This document shows positions 30,492-39,025 of a stretch of 64,000 nt of DNA, one piece after another. The stretch lies in assembly GCF_001420715.1 (NCBI RefSeq), contig NZ_LJJC01000015.1, positions 212,242 to 276,241 of the forward strand, read 5' to 3'. A model generated the notes under the pieces. It had not been told where the DNA came from, did not search any database, and was given only the letters and a program-made list of their open reading frames with translations. The translations under genes and the position numbers were made by a program. Each line of letters starts with the position of its first letter. Position 1 is the first letter of the stretch. This DNA is from Heyndrickxia shackletonii (GTDB lineage Bacteria > Bacillota > Bacilli > Bacillales > Bacillaceae_C).

Positions 30492-30857
30492 TTAACTCTC
30501 TTCTTTCCATTTCTTAACCAAACGCTTCGGCGCTGCATGCAAATATGCCTCTTGAATGAGATCATTCAACTCATACCAGTTTTCCTCGTTTGGATTTTGA
30601 ATAGAGACCCAGCCATGATGCCCTATATAAGGAGCTTTGAAAAAATGATCTTTCTGTATCAATATTTCTTGGGTTTCCCGATCTGACTTGAACGATAAGC
30701 GGAACCCTTTGTCGCTTTCACCGGAAATCACGAAAGATTTTCCATTGATTTTAAAAGTATGGTGACCGAAACCGTCGATATGTTCGACGGCTTCGGGAAG
30801 TGCAAGACAGATATTGCGTAAATTCTCTAGCATGCCAACCGTGTCTTGAGATTCCAT
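30492..30857 (-). CDS. MmcQ/YjbR family protein
   Basis: 121 aa; start set at ATG 30855-30857, with AGGTGAATAAAAAC upstream. LPEAVEHIDGFGHHTFKING, KSFVISGESDKGFRLSFKSD, KAPYIGHHGWVSIQNPNEEN and LNDLIQEAYLHAAPKRLVKK are the family pattern (strand-strand-PYIGHHGWV core and C-terminal helix). Divergent from the copy at 6055. CyaY-like fold, role unknown. Next to the VOC gene upstream on the same strand (24 bases apart), so likely co-transcribed. Confidence 0.88.
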   Translation of the reverse strand: MESQDTVGMLENLRNICLALPEAVEHIDGFGHHTFKINGKSFVISGESDKGFRLSFKSDRETQEILIQKDHFFKAPYIGHHGWVSIQNPNEENWYELNDLIQEAYLHAAPKRLVKKWKEES

Positions 30858-30880
30858 GTTTTTATTCACCTATCATCATT

Positions 30881-31276
30881 TTATTTTGCATTTTTATCAG
30901 GTTGATGAATCCCGAATATATTTCCTTCGGTATCCATATAATATCCTTGCCACGCCATTCCGGGCAAAGCGTATTTAGGAAGGGAAACCTTACCGCCATT
31001 TTCAATAATTTTGGCCTCTGTTTCATCGTAATTTTCTACTTCCATTGTACAAGCATATCCGTTTAAAGCTTGGTTTGCTTCCGGCGGAGCACTTTGACGC
31101 TGCATCAAGGCACCATTGATTCCAAGTTCATTTTCATCTCCGGTCACAGCCCCAAAATAAGGCATTCCTGCATACTCACTCCAATCTTGAAAGGACCAGC
31201 CGAAAACCTCTCCATAAAACTTTTTCGCACGTTCCATATCATCCACGTGAATTTCAAAATGCACTAATCTTCCCAT
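30881..31276 (-). CDS. VOC family (glyoxalase-like) protein
   Basis: 131 aa behind GGAGG. Two beta-alpha-beta-beta-beta halves: VHFEIHVDDMERAKKFYGEV, FGWSFQDWSEYAGMPYFGAV and GYACTMEVENYDETEAKIIE, GGKVSLPKYALPGMAWQGYYM then DTEGNIFGIHQP. The HFEIHV, DMERAKKFY and DTEGNIFGI motifs are typical of the YdhR/CFP-30-like VOC subgroup of unknown substrate. Likely in one operon with the MmcQ/YjbR gene. Confidence 0.88.
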   Translation of the reverse strand: MGRLVHFEIHVDDMERAKKFYGEVFGWSFQDWSEYAGMPYFGAVTGDENELGINGALMQRQSAPPEANQALNGYACTMEVENYDETEAKIIENGGKVSLPKYALPGMAWQGYYMDTEGNIFGIHQPDKNAK

Positions 31277-31644
31277 GATTTCCTCCTAATATGAATATAA
31301 AATATGTTCCATCATTTATTCTGGTTTTCGCTTTTAAATCCCTCTCTATTATCGAAAAGAATTTGGAAAAATATACAGTCCTAATAAATTGAACTGAACC
31401 TGCCAAAATTCTAATTTGAGGAAAAGGATTAGCAGAGCATGTGATTAGAAGTTCAACAGAACATTTGTTCTTATATATAAGATACCACAATAAAAATGAT
31501 TTGTCTTTAACATTTTCGTTTTGAGAAAAAAAACGACCCGTTCACACATTAACGGGTTTACTTGTCAGGTACAAAAAGGTAAAACAACCTAAATCCATCG
31601 CAAACCTCATAAATTTCACAACACAATTCACAGTATATTGCACA

Positions 31645-31686
31645 GTCAAAAAGGCTTAGAGATGCAAATCTCTAAGCCTTTTTGAC
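31645..31686. terminator. Long perfect hairpin (19-bp arms)
   Basis: GTCAAAAAGGCTTAGAGAT and its exact complement are separated by only GCAA. Both strands carry a terminal A5/T5 run, so it can terminate transcription either way. No gene is directly adjacent (31277-31640 holds none recognised). Confidence 0.75.
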
Positions 31687-31740
31687 TTTTCTTTTATTCA
31701 CTAAAGCGCCCAGTTCATCTGACGCTGAAGCGAGTTTGAT

Positions 31741-31879
31741 AAATAAGCGGAGAAATTTCTCTTAATGAGGAAATAGCACTGAAAATGGCTTAAATAGACG
31801 GAGGAATTCCGACTATTGTCTCGAAAAACGTAAAAATGGGTAAATTTGCTTTGCTTAATCGGAAATTCTCCGCTTATTT
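31741..31879. repeat. MITE-like palindromic element (about 139 bp)
   Basis: Terminal inverted repeats AAATAAGCGGAGAAATTTC (31741) and GAAATTCTCCGCTTATTT (31862) match with one extra A. They enclose a non-coding centre containing CGGAGGAATTCCG. Distinct from the ACTAAC-type family. Such GCGGA-ended palindromes occur widely in Bacillaceae, from memory. Confidence 0.6.
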
Positions 31880-31931
31880 TAAATATCACTGGTTACTAAA
31901 TTAAGGATAAGACCGCTTATGTTTCCAAAAA

Positions 31932-32075
31932 TCATTTAGAAGCACTTTCTTCGTAAATTCCATGTTTATTGGGAAGATTTCCATAATGACCAGATAAATC
32001 ATATAGATACAAAGGATATAAGTTTTTTATAATATATGCTTCCTTTTTATCTGTTAATTGTACGTCAATTTTCAT
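31932..32075 (-). pseudogene. N-terminal remnant of a GNAT acetyltransferase
   Basis: ATG 32073-32075 behind AAAGGAG encodes MKIDVQLTDKKEAYIIKNLY then PLYLYDLSGHYGNLPNKHGI and YEESASK, TGA 31932. The segment N-YPLYLYDLS-----LPN-HGIYE is the start of a known acetyltransferase group in which about 100 more residues normally follow. The gene is therefore truncated to 47 codons, about 50 bases from the palindromic element. It may still be translated. Confidence 0.55.
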
Positions 32076-32381
32076 AGGGTTCTCCTTTAATGATCAGTAA
32101 AAATCTTCTAGTTCCATTTTCTACATTTCACCATTTTATTCCTTTAATATTTCAGCAAAAGAAGTGCACACCCCTTCCAAAAATGTTAAGAATAACTTGG
32201 TTTATTTTGTTTTCTTTCCACCACGTAATTAAAAATGCGACTGCTCTTAATGAACAATCGCACTAGTAACCTGATAAAGGTGATCCAAGATAATCAACTT
32301 TTTTCTTTATATTACTTTATCAATCTTTCAAATTTCTCCTAATAAAAAGGATATTCCTTTTAGCCAACTATCTCACATTGT
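32076..32381. other. Intergenic region with no recognised gene
   Basis: A weak inverted repeat TGCGA...TCGCA is present at about 32232-32262. Nothing else seen. Confidence 0.3.
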
Positions 32382-32984
32382 TTATTCATCTACATCAGTA
32401 AGATTATGCCCCTTTGCATCATAAGATGTTACTTTTATTGGCATATTTACTTTATCTTTATGGAAAGTAACATACCAAAACCACACGTTATCACCAATGA
32501 AAAATTTATTTGGCTGTATATTATCTTCACTATTTATGATGATGGTCTTTACTTTGTCAGTAGCAAATCCGCTTATCATCGAAAATTTCTCTTTCGGAAA
32601 ATTATCAGCTTGCCAAGTAATATATCCTCTTTCCACTAATTCCTCTTTAAACTCAGCGAAATTCAAAGCATGAAAGGCTTTCTTTACATCAGTAAACTCT
32701 TTATTGGTAAGTATGGGCATTACTCCTAAATCATTCTTACAAAAAACTAAGTTTGACTTTACATCAATAAAATCGATCTTGGCAGGAACATCCGATTGAC
32801 CTGACAACTGCGCGCAAAATTTATCTTCATATTTGGTAGGACTTGCTTCAATTGCAGAATTATTTTTTTCAGTGGTACTTGATCTTTCTTTTGGAGTGGT
32901 AGCAGGACTTATTACCGTAAAATAAATCAATGCAATTAATACTAAACCAAGTAAAATAAAGAATAGTCTTTTATACATCTTCAA
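32382..32984 (-). CDS. Membrane-anchored hypothetical protein (200 aa)
   Basis: Start at TTG 32984, five bases after GAGGAGG (an ATG two codons later is the alternative). A signal anchor FFILLGLVLIALIYFTVIS is followed by a Ser/Thr-rich linker (TTPKERSSTTEKNNS), then an extracytoplasmic domain with two Cys (KFCAQLSG and LVFCKNDLG) that could form a disulphide. Ends DAKGHNLTDVDE. No family recognised. Confidence 0.65.
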   Translation of the reverse strand: MKMYKRLFFILLGLVLIALIYFTVISPATTPKERSSTTEKNNSAIEASPTKYEDKFCAQLSGQSDVPAKIDFIDVKSNLVFCKNDLGVMPILTNKEFTDVKKAFHALNFAEFKEELVERGYITWQADNFPKEKFSMISGFATDKVKTIIINSEDNIQPNKFFIGDNVWFWYVTFHKDKVNMPIKVTSYDAKGHNLTDVDE

Positions 32985-33348
32985 TTCGACCTCCTCTTTC
33001 TGTAAAAGTTAAGTTTTCAAACAAAAATATTTAAAACATTCTCTTTTCTATTCGGAATTATTCTAAAACGGCAATAATTCCTACGTCCTTTGATTAATTC
33101 GTTTCTTCTATCATAAGTTTCTTATCAAGATTAGTAAATTTATATATAAATAATTCTTGCTGCAGTACTTTTATCAACATGAATCATCTAAATGGAAAAA
33201 TCTTATTCATGAATGTTAATGAAGCCTATTTTGAGATTATTCCATATGATTTCCCTTATCCCTCTTTGGGCAAGAGTTCAGTATTTTTTAACTTCTAGAT
33301 CAAGATGGATTCTCATACTTATTAACTAATTGTTGAATAAGGAGGATC

Positions 33349-34980
33349 TTGATGATTACTCATTATAAAACCTATCGACCCTATTTATCCCGTTTTGATC
33401 CTTACCTGCCAATAAAGAGCGAAACATATTCTTGCTTCCCTAATTTTTATAGGAGCTACCAGCCTTCACCCCTATCACAGCTGGCTCCCGGTAAGTCTTT
33501 ACAGCCAGCAACCTTATGGAATCCATTATATGATTCTTATTACAATCCGTATAAACCAGCAAAAAGAGGCAGCCTAAATCGGTATTCCCGCCGCCGTGAA
33601 CAATTGATGCCTCCAGGAGAATTTTCTTTAAATACTCTATACCCACCAAGCAAAGGTGAAGAGTCTGTTCCACTTTTTCAAATGCCTAACCAAGGCATGT
33701 TACCTGAAATGGCATACAAAAAAGTCCACAATAAAGTTGCCCTAGATGGCAATGCCTATCTTAATCTTGCAACATTTGTTACTACTTGGATGGAGCCTAT
33801 CGCAGGTCGCTTATATGCAGAATCATTCAATAAAAATTTGATTGATAAGGATGCATACCCAAGGACAGCGGAAATAGAGAAGCGGTGTGTAAGAATTTTA
33901 GCAGATCTCTGGCATTCGCCAAGTCCACATGAAACGATAGGGGTTTCTACAACGGGATCGTCGGAAGCGTGCATGCTTGGTGGCCTTGCATTAAAACGGC
34001 GTTGGCAAATCAAGCGCAGGAAACAGGGAAAACCAATTGACCACCCAAATATCGTATTTAGTTCCGCTGTACAGGTCGTTTGGAAAAAATTCGCGAACTA
34101 TTGGGACGTTGAACCACGTTATGTGAATATAACCCCAGATCGTCTTACTATGGATCCCGAGGGTGTTCTTGCTGCTGTAGACGAAAACACAATCGGTGTA
34201 GTAACAAATCTTGGGGTTACTTATACAGGCCTTTACGAACCGGTCGCCGCAATTTCGAATGCCTTGGACGAGCTTCAAATCAGAATAGGTCTTGATATTC
34301 CAATACATGTGGATGCCGCTTCAGGAGGATTTATAGCTCCATTCCTGCAGCCAGAATTAGTATGGGATTTTCAGTTGGCCAGGGTGAAATCCATCAATGT
34401 TTCCGGACATAAATATGGATTAGTGTACCCGGGCGTTGGATGGATTGTATGGCGCGAGGCCGAAGATCTCCCCGAGGATCTCATCTTTCGGGTATCCTAT
34501 TTAGGAGGGAATATGCCAACATTTGCCCTGAGTTTCTCCCGCCCTAGCGCACAAGTCATCTTGCAATATTACAATTTTCTTCGTTTAGGCAAAGCGGGAT
34601 ACTATGAAGTACAGAAGGTCTCTCAATCAGTGGCGCAATACCTTAGCAAGGCCATTCAGACAATAGGACCATTTGAACTATTTGCAGATGGATCGGATCT
34701 TCCGGTATTTTCATGGCGCCTGAGAGAAGGATACACATCAAACTGGAATCTTTACGACTTATCCCGCAGGTTGAGAACACTTGGCTGGCAAGTGCCCGCG
34801 TATCCTTTACCACCGGATATGGAAAATGTCACGATTATGCGTGTTGTGATTCGAAATGGATTCACCATGGAATTGGCTAATTTATTCTTGAGAAACCTTA
34901 TGGAGACCGTCTCATTTCTGGATTCTTTGGATAGGCCGATACCACATGACCTGAGATATGATATTTCTTTTCACCATTAA
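33349..34980 (+). CDS. gadB: Glutamate decarboxylase with N-terminal extension
   Basis: 543 aa, about 75-80 longer than classical GadA/GadB. The core from about residue 125 is typical: LDGNAYLNLATFVTTWMEP, NKNLIDKDAYPRTAEIEKRC, TGSSEACMLGGLALKRRW, IHVDAASGGFIAPF and the PLP-binding SINVSGHKYGL with Lys355. It converts glutamate to GABA in the cytoplasm, consuming a proton. Residues 1-100 are rich in Tyr, Pro, Ser and Arg (YKTYRPYLSRFDPYLP, YDSYYNPYKPAKRG) and look disordered. RBS AAGGAGG. No glutamate/GABA antiporter is adjacent. Confidence 0.92.
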   Translation: MMITHYKTYRPYLSRFDPYLPIKSETYSCFPNFYRSYQPSPLSQLAPGKSLQPATLWNPLYDSYYNPYKPAKRGSLNRYSRRREQLMPPGEFSLNTLYPPSKGEESVPLFQMPNQGMLPEMAYKKVHNKVALDGNAYLNLATFVTTWMEPIAGRLYAESFNKNLIDKDAYPRTAEIEKRCVRILADLWHSPSPHETIGVSTTGSSEACMLGGLALKRRWQIKRRKQGKPIDHPNIVFSSAVQVVWKKFANYWDVEPRYVNITPDRLTMDPEGVLAAVDENTIGVVTNLGVTYTGLYEPVAAISNALDELQIRIGLDIPIHVDAASGGFIAPFLQPELVWDFQLARVKSINVSGHKYGLVYPGVGWIVWREAEDLPEDLIFRVSYLGGNMPTFALSFSRPSAQVILQYYNFLRLGKAGYYEVQKVSQSVAQYLSKAIQTIGPFELFADGSDLPVFSWRLREGYTSNWNLYDLSRRLRTLGWQVPAYPLPPDMENVTIMRVVIRNGFTMELANLFLRNLMETVSFLDSLDRPIPHDLRYDISFHH

Positions 34981-35069
34981 ACTTTGGATCCTGTATGCGA
35001 ACAATCGCAAGGTTCTATTTTCTCTAAATTGTTGATTTAAATTTGTTGATTAACATATAACTGTAGCCC

Positions 35070-35287
35070 TTAATGCCCCTTTTTAGCAATAACAACGTAT
35101 AACGAGTCTGTTGGAAATAATTTTTGCAGTACACTGAATCCGGCATTTATTAATTCCTGTTCCATCATTGATGCGGAAATTCTCGGTGGACCATCAGCAG
35201 AATTTCCCTTTTTTTAGGACTATCTAAAAGCTCTGTTTTTCTTTCCAAATGTTCCATTTTCTTTGAACTAATTTTTCCCTTTTCCAT
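35070..35287 (-). pseudogene. Internally deleted SAM-methyltransferase gene
   Basis: ATG 35285-35287 gives MEKGKISSKKMEHLERKTEL then LDSPKKREIL in one frame. The frame then switches to GNSADGPPRISASMMEQELI, NAGFSVLQKLFPTDSLYVVI and AKKGH, ending TAA 35070. The first part resembles the N-terminus and the last part the C-terminal RIS...L..AGF end of class I methyltransferases. The AdoMet-binding centre of about 100 residues is missing. Non-functional. Confidence 0.55.
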
Positions 35288-35323
35288 GTGTAACCTCTTC
35301 GTAACTGATCATTACTACTGCTA

Positions 35324-36229
35324 TTATTTAAATTCTTCCATTGTAAACTCATAATTTATTCCCATTGCAGCACGGGACCCCTCAGCAGCAGAGATTATTA
35401 ACTGTGAAGGGCCGTTTAAAGTTGTATCTCCAGCAGCATACACACCTTCTACATTCGTTCTGCCTAAGGCGTCAACAATAATCCCGCCACTTTTATTCAA
35501 TTTACACCCCAGTGAAATAGCAAACTCATTTGGTTGCACAAGATCTGTCGTAACAAAACCACCAGTTCGGTTCACTTCTGTTCCGTCCTCAAACACTACC
35601 TTTTCTAATTTTCCATCTGAACCAATTAAATTTACGATTCGTTCTTCCATAATCCTAATACCTTTTTTCTTCAATAACATCTCCTCTGATTCTGAGAGGA
35701 TTTTATGCCCATTCGTACAAACAATTAAGTCTTTACTCCATTGATACACCATTTTTGCCAAATGTGAGGCATGTTGGTTTTCAGAGATTATAACCAAAGG
35801 TTGTTCTCTTAATTCCCAGCCGTCGCAATATGGACAGCTGAAAATGCTTTTCCCATAATAATCCTTAATGTTATTTACATTAGGTAAGCTTTCTTTAAGT
35901 CCAGATGCAATCAAAATTTTCCTACTTAAGTATGAGTGCCCTTCTTGTGTTATTAGTTGAAATAGAGAGGGACTTTCCCTTTTTACTTCTTGAATTTTAG
36001 AGTCTTTTATTTTTACAGACGGATATTTACTTATATCTTGATGTGCCAAGTTTCTGAACTCACTTGGATCAACACCATCTCTCGTAATAAATCCGTGCGA
36101 CTCCTGTGTAACAGCATTTCTTGAACGACTATTGTCAAAAAGAATAACATTTCTCCTAGCCCTACCTAACACGAGAGCAGCATTCAGACCAGCTGGCCCG
36201 CCACCTATAATTGCACAATCCAAAATCAT
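35324..36229 (-). CDS. Thioredoxin-reductase-like NAD(P)/FAD oxidoreductase
   Basis: 301 aa. FAD-binding GGGPAGLNAALVLGRARR at residues 9-26, redox pair in IFSCPYCDGWEL (CPYC around 131-134), and C-terminal GVYAAGDTTLNGPSQLIISA. The NADP domain lacks a complete GGGxxA motif (VIISENQHAS), as in the HcdA/YwnA-linked group. Reduces a disulphide or acts as a flavin oxidoreductase. The Rrf2 regulator gene just upstream on the same strand (60 bases) suggests joint, redox-responsive control. Confidence 0.85.
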   Translation of the reverse strand: MILDCAIIGGGPAGLNAALVLGRARRNVILFDNSRSRNAVTQESHGFITRDGVDPSEFRNLAHQDISKYPSVKIKDSKIQEVKRESPSLFQLITQEGHSYLSRKILIASGLKESLPNVNNIKDYYGKSIFSCPYCDGWELREQPLVIISENQHASHLAKMVYQWSKDLIVCTNGHKILSESEEMLLKKKGIRIMEERIVNLIGSDGKLEKVVFEDGTEVNRTGGFVTTDLVQPNEFAISLGCKLNKSGGIIVDALGRTNVEGVYAAGDTTLNGPSQLIISAAEGSRAAMGINYEFTMEEFK

Positions 36230-36288
36230 TTTTTCACCCCATTATCGATATTAAAGATATTTATAGTCTATAATTAATATAAAAAAAA

Positions 36289-36729
36289 TTAATTGGCAAT
36301 TGAATTGATATGATTTACCATATTTTCATTTACCTTTTGTAATACATGTTCAATCGTTTGAGATCTTAGATAATCCTCCATTTTTTGCTCAGCTTCATTC
36401 ATTACTTTTTCAATAAAGCAATTTTGTCTATCGTGTATATTATTTTCTAAACTACAATGAAAAAATGAAGTTGTTCCCTCTATTGCCTGTATTACTTCTA
36501 AGAATGTAATATCCTTTACATCTTTAATTAACTTGTATCCTCCATTAACTCCTGTAACGGATTCAATAAAACCAGCTTTCACTAAAGTAGTTAATACTTT
36601 GGAAAGATACGTTGGTGACACTTTCTGTACTTCAGCCAAAGGCTTTACACCTATTGTTTTTCCTGGTGGCAAAAGCCCTAAATAAACAATGGTGTGAAGG
36701 GCATAATTAGTTGCTTTGGAATACTTCAT
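36289..36729 (-). CDS. Rrf2 family transcriptional regulator
   Basis: 146 aa; start set at ATG 36727-36729 behind GGAGGTGAGAAA. The winged helix is clear: KYSKATNYALHTIVYLGLLP, VKPLAEVQKVSPTYLSKVLT and GVNGGYKLIKDVKDITFLEV. Two cysteines (FFHCSLEN, RQNCFIEK) lie where sensor cysteines occur in the family, though the classical three-Cys FeS set is not complete. Probably a thiol-sensing repressor of itself and the flavoenzyme. Confidence 0.9.
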   Translation of the reverse strand: MKYSKATNYALHTIVYLGLLPPGKTIGVKPLAEVQKVSPTYLSKVLTTLVKAGFIESVTGVNGGYKLIKDVKDITFLEVIQAIEGTTSFFHCSLENNIHDRQNCFIEKVMNEAEQKMEDYLRSQTIEHVLQKVNENMVNHINSIAN

Positions 36730-36748
36730 TTTTCTCACCTCCAATTAA

Positions 36749-36763
36749 AGACTTAATGAGTCT
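36749..36763. promoter_or_regulatory. Candidate Rrf2 operator
   Basis: AGACTTAATGAGTCT is a perfect 5-bp inverted repeat with 5-nt spacer, directly downstream of the -10 box of the Rrf2 promoter. A second palindrome TTATAGTCTATAA lies at about 36259-36271 before the flavoenzyme gene. Confidence 0.5.
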
Positions 36764-36793
36764 ATAATATCTTTAATGAAATAGATATGTCAA
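36764..36793 (-). promoter_or_regulatory. Sigma-A type promoter of the Rrf2 gene
   Basis: Minus-strand TTGACA (36788-36793), 18-nt spacer, TATTAT (36764-36769). Confidence 0.7.
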
Positions 36794-36903
36794 TTAATTA
36801 ATTTTCACCAATTTTATTTCATATACATGTATCTCTAATATACTTAATTAATATTGCACCTTTTTATCAATAAACTTCATCAGCCTCCGGATAATGTATT
36901 CAT

Positions 36904-38094
36904 TTAGATATGATACTGATTCTTTAATTTAAATATCTCATCAACTGCCTTCTGATACCCACCCGATTTTTGAAAAGATTCCCTAATATTTGTAACGGCT
37001 TCGTGGAAAGACGGCTGGTTTAGAACATAGTCTGCGGCTTCACGCAATTGATTTGCAGACAGGCTGTTCATTTGTAATGCTATTCCAGCTCCGATACTAG
37101 CAACTTGCCCGGCAATAATCGGCTGATCCGCACTTAGTGGGATTACAATTAGCGGCACTCCATAATAAAGACCTTCATGAGTACTGTTCATTCCACCATG
37201 TGTGATAAATAATTTAGAGTATTTGAGAACCTCGGTTTGTGGAACATAATTTTTCACTATAAAATTTTCAGGTATATCACCCAGTTCAGTAAATTGCGTT
37301 TTTTCGCCAATCGACATAACAACGGTGTGATCAGTGCTGCCAAATGCATCAAGACAAAGCTTATAGAAATCAATTGCTTGATTCATGACAGTACCAAGTG
37401 AAATATAAATTGTGCTTTTTCCCTCGATGGCAGTAAGGTCGAAGTTTTCTTGCGTTAATCGCGAAGAAATAGATGGACCTACAAATTTGTAAGTTTGGTC
37501 GAATGCTTCACCATTTGGCTGAAATTCCTTCGTTGTATAAACAATTGTAAGCGGGGCAGGATTACAATAAACTTCGTAAGGGGTACGAATCTCGACACCA
37601 AACTTTTCCTTCACCACTCCAGTCAGTCTTTGAAATTCATCGAAAGTTTCTTCAGGGATTTTTTTAGAAAGCTGTTCAAACATTTTATCAAACGATTCAT
37701 TGGTCTGCGCAAATGTAGTGCACGAATTGATTGCCGGAAGCTTAAGGATTTGGGCAATCAAATGACCGCAGCCAAACATCGAATCGTGGATGAGATAATC
37801 AAAATGCTCTCCTTTGATTTGCTCCAGAACACTAGGAATCATGATATCAGCCGTATGTAATAGACCATTAATTCTTTCCAGTAAATTATTTCTGCCTCCT
37901 GAAATAAAAGCATTTATAAATTTTTGAACATCGAAGGTTTTTACGGTTGCACCTGTCTCCTCAATACGTTCACGAAAATCTTCAATAGTAAAATACACTA
38001 CTTCTTCTCCTCGCGAAATAAGCTCTTGCACAACTCCAATTGTTGGATTCACATGCCCTTCTGATCCACCATTAATAAATAAAACACGTGCCAT
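36904..38094 (-). CDS. MGT-type (macrolide-like) UDP-glycosyltransferase
   Basis: 396 aa, GT1/GT-B fold; start set at ATG 38092-38094 behind AAAAGGAGACG. The N-terminal domain begins ARVLFINGGSEGHVNPTIGV with the acceptor-activating His. The C-terminal donor domain has STIYISLGTV, NFIVKNYVPQTEVLKYSKLF, and ITHGGMNSTHEGLYYGVPLI then VIPLSADQPIIAGQV, the UDP-sugar signature. Similar YjiC/YojK enzymes glycosylate small hydrophobic or macrolide compounds. No biosynthetic neighbours, so likely a detoxifying enzyme. Confidence 0.88.
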   Translation of the reverse strand: MARVLFINGGSEGHVNPTIGVVQELISRGEEVVYFTIEDFRERIEETGATVKTFDVQKFINAFISGGRNNLLERINGLLHTADIMIPSVLEQIKGEHFDYLIHDSMFGCGHLIAQILKLPAINSCTTFAQTNESFDKMFEQLSKKIPEETFDEFQRLTGVVKEKFGVEIRTPYEVYCNPAPLTIVYTTKEFQPNGEAFDQTYKFVGPSISSRLTQENFDLTAIEGKSTIYISLGTVMNQAIDFYKLCLDAFGSTDHTVVMSIGEKTQFTELGDIPENFIVKNYVPQTEVLKYSKLFITHGGMNSTHEGLYYGVPLIVIPLSADQPIIAGQVASIGAGIALQMNSLSANQLREAADYVLNQPSFHEAVTNIRESFQKSGGYQKAVDEIFKLKNQYHI

Positions 38095-38289
38095 TTTAAC
38101 GTCTCCTTTTATAAAAAGTTCACTCACTTATATATGAGTTAGGTCACTATTCCTTTCCCTAGTTCAACTCAAACGGTGGAATTAATTTTATCATAGTACA
38201 AATATGGAAAATCTCAAACATTGTAATCATTTTGGGTTTCGAAGTCATTTCGGTTATTACAAATATCCGTTTTAATTAGGACGGACTAA

Positions 38290-38307
38290 TTTCCTAGTAC
38301 TAGGAAA
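38290..38307. promoter_or_regulatory. 18-bp perfect palindrome upstream of PTS operon
   Basis: TTTCCTAGTACTAGGAAA, 67 bases before the IIB start. A TATGAT -10-like hexamer follows at about 38340 without a good -35, suggesting activator-dependent initiation. Confidence 0.55.
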
Positions 38308-38373
38308 GAAAAATAAATGTAAGGGCTTTATTTTGTTGTTATGATTTAAGCAAATAACAAGGAGGGAAACATT

Positions 38374-38694
38374 ATGGCAAAAAAAGTTTTATTAGTTTGT
38401 GGAGCAGGAGCATCATCTGGTTTTATGGCGGCAGCAGCCCGAAAAGCTACCAAAAAATTAGGGGTAGATATCGAATTTAAAGCAAAAAGTGAATCAGAAA
38501 TCGGTGAACATTTAAATGACATTGACCTTCTATTGGTTGCACCGCATTTGAAATACATGATTGACGATGTAAAAAGCGCATGTGAAAAAGCAGGTGTTAA
38601 ATACGGTATCATTCCCCAAAAAGTATATGGTTCTTTAGATGGTCAAGGATTAGTTAAGGTTGCCGAAGATTGTTTACAAGGTGGAGATCAATAA
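38374..38694 (+). CDS. PTS IIB component, lactose/cellobiose family
   Basis: 106 aa behind AAGGAGGG. KKVLLVCGAGASSGFMAAAA carries the phosphorylated Cys9 in the family P-loop. It transfers phosphate from IIA to the incoming disaccharide bound by IIC. First gene of a five-gene set: IIB, IIA, IIC, GH1 phospho-glycosidase, PRD regulator. Its stop overlaps the next start (TAATG). Confidence 0.93.
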   Translation: MAKKVLLVCGAGASSGFMAAAARKATKKLGVDIEFKAKSESEIGEHLNDIDLLLVAPHLKYMIDDVKSACEKAGVKYGIIPQKVYGSLDGQGLVKVAEDCLQGGDQ

Positions 38695-39014
38695 TGGAAC
38701 AAATAAATAAAGAAGAACTAGCATTAATTTCAATGAATGTAATTTTACATGCTGGTAACGCACGCGATTATGTTTTTCAGGCAGTAGACAAGGCTTCTAA
38801 TGGAGATTTCAATCAAGCAGATGAGCTAATGAAAAAAGCAGATGACGAGATCGTTATCGCTCATAAAGTTCAAACAAATACTCTGCAACAAGAAGCGGAA
38901 GGGATTGAGATTCCGTATTCGCCATTATTTGGACATGCTCAAGATACATTAATGACCGTTAAATCAGAAATGAACATTATGAGGGAGATTATAAAACTTT
39001 ACAAAAAAATCTAA
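38694..39014 (+). CDS. PTS IIA component, lactose/cellobiose family
   Basis: 106 aa; start at ATG 38694 overlapping the IIB stop, with GGTGGAG upstream. The three-helix IIA pattern is present: EELALISMNVILHAGNARDY, FNQADELMKKADDEI and the phosphorylation motif SPLFGHAQDTLMT with His81. Cytoplasmic phosphocarrier that forms trimers, passing phosphate from HPr to IIB. Confidence 0.93.
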   Translation: MEQINKEELALISMNVILHAGNARDYVFQAVDKASNGDFNQADELMKKADDEIVIAHKVQTNTLQQEAEGIEIPYSPLFGHAQDTLMTVKSEMNIMREIIKLYKKI

Positions 39015-39025
39015 AGGGGGTAAAA

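Noticed and set aside
31254-31490. 78-aa minus-strand frame upstream of the VOC gene
   Set aside because: No RBS, unlike a protein in composition, overlaps the VOC start.
33349-38094. Natural-product cluster from GadB, flavoenzyme and MGT glycosyltransferase
   Set aside because: Strands and spacing differ, and no synthase, carrier or tailoring genes link them.
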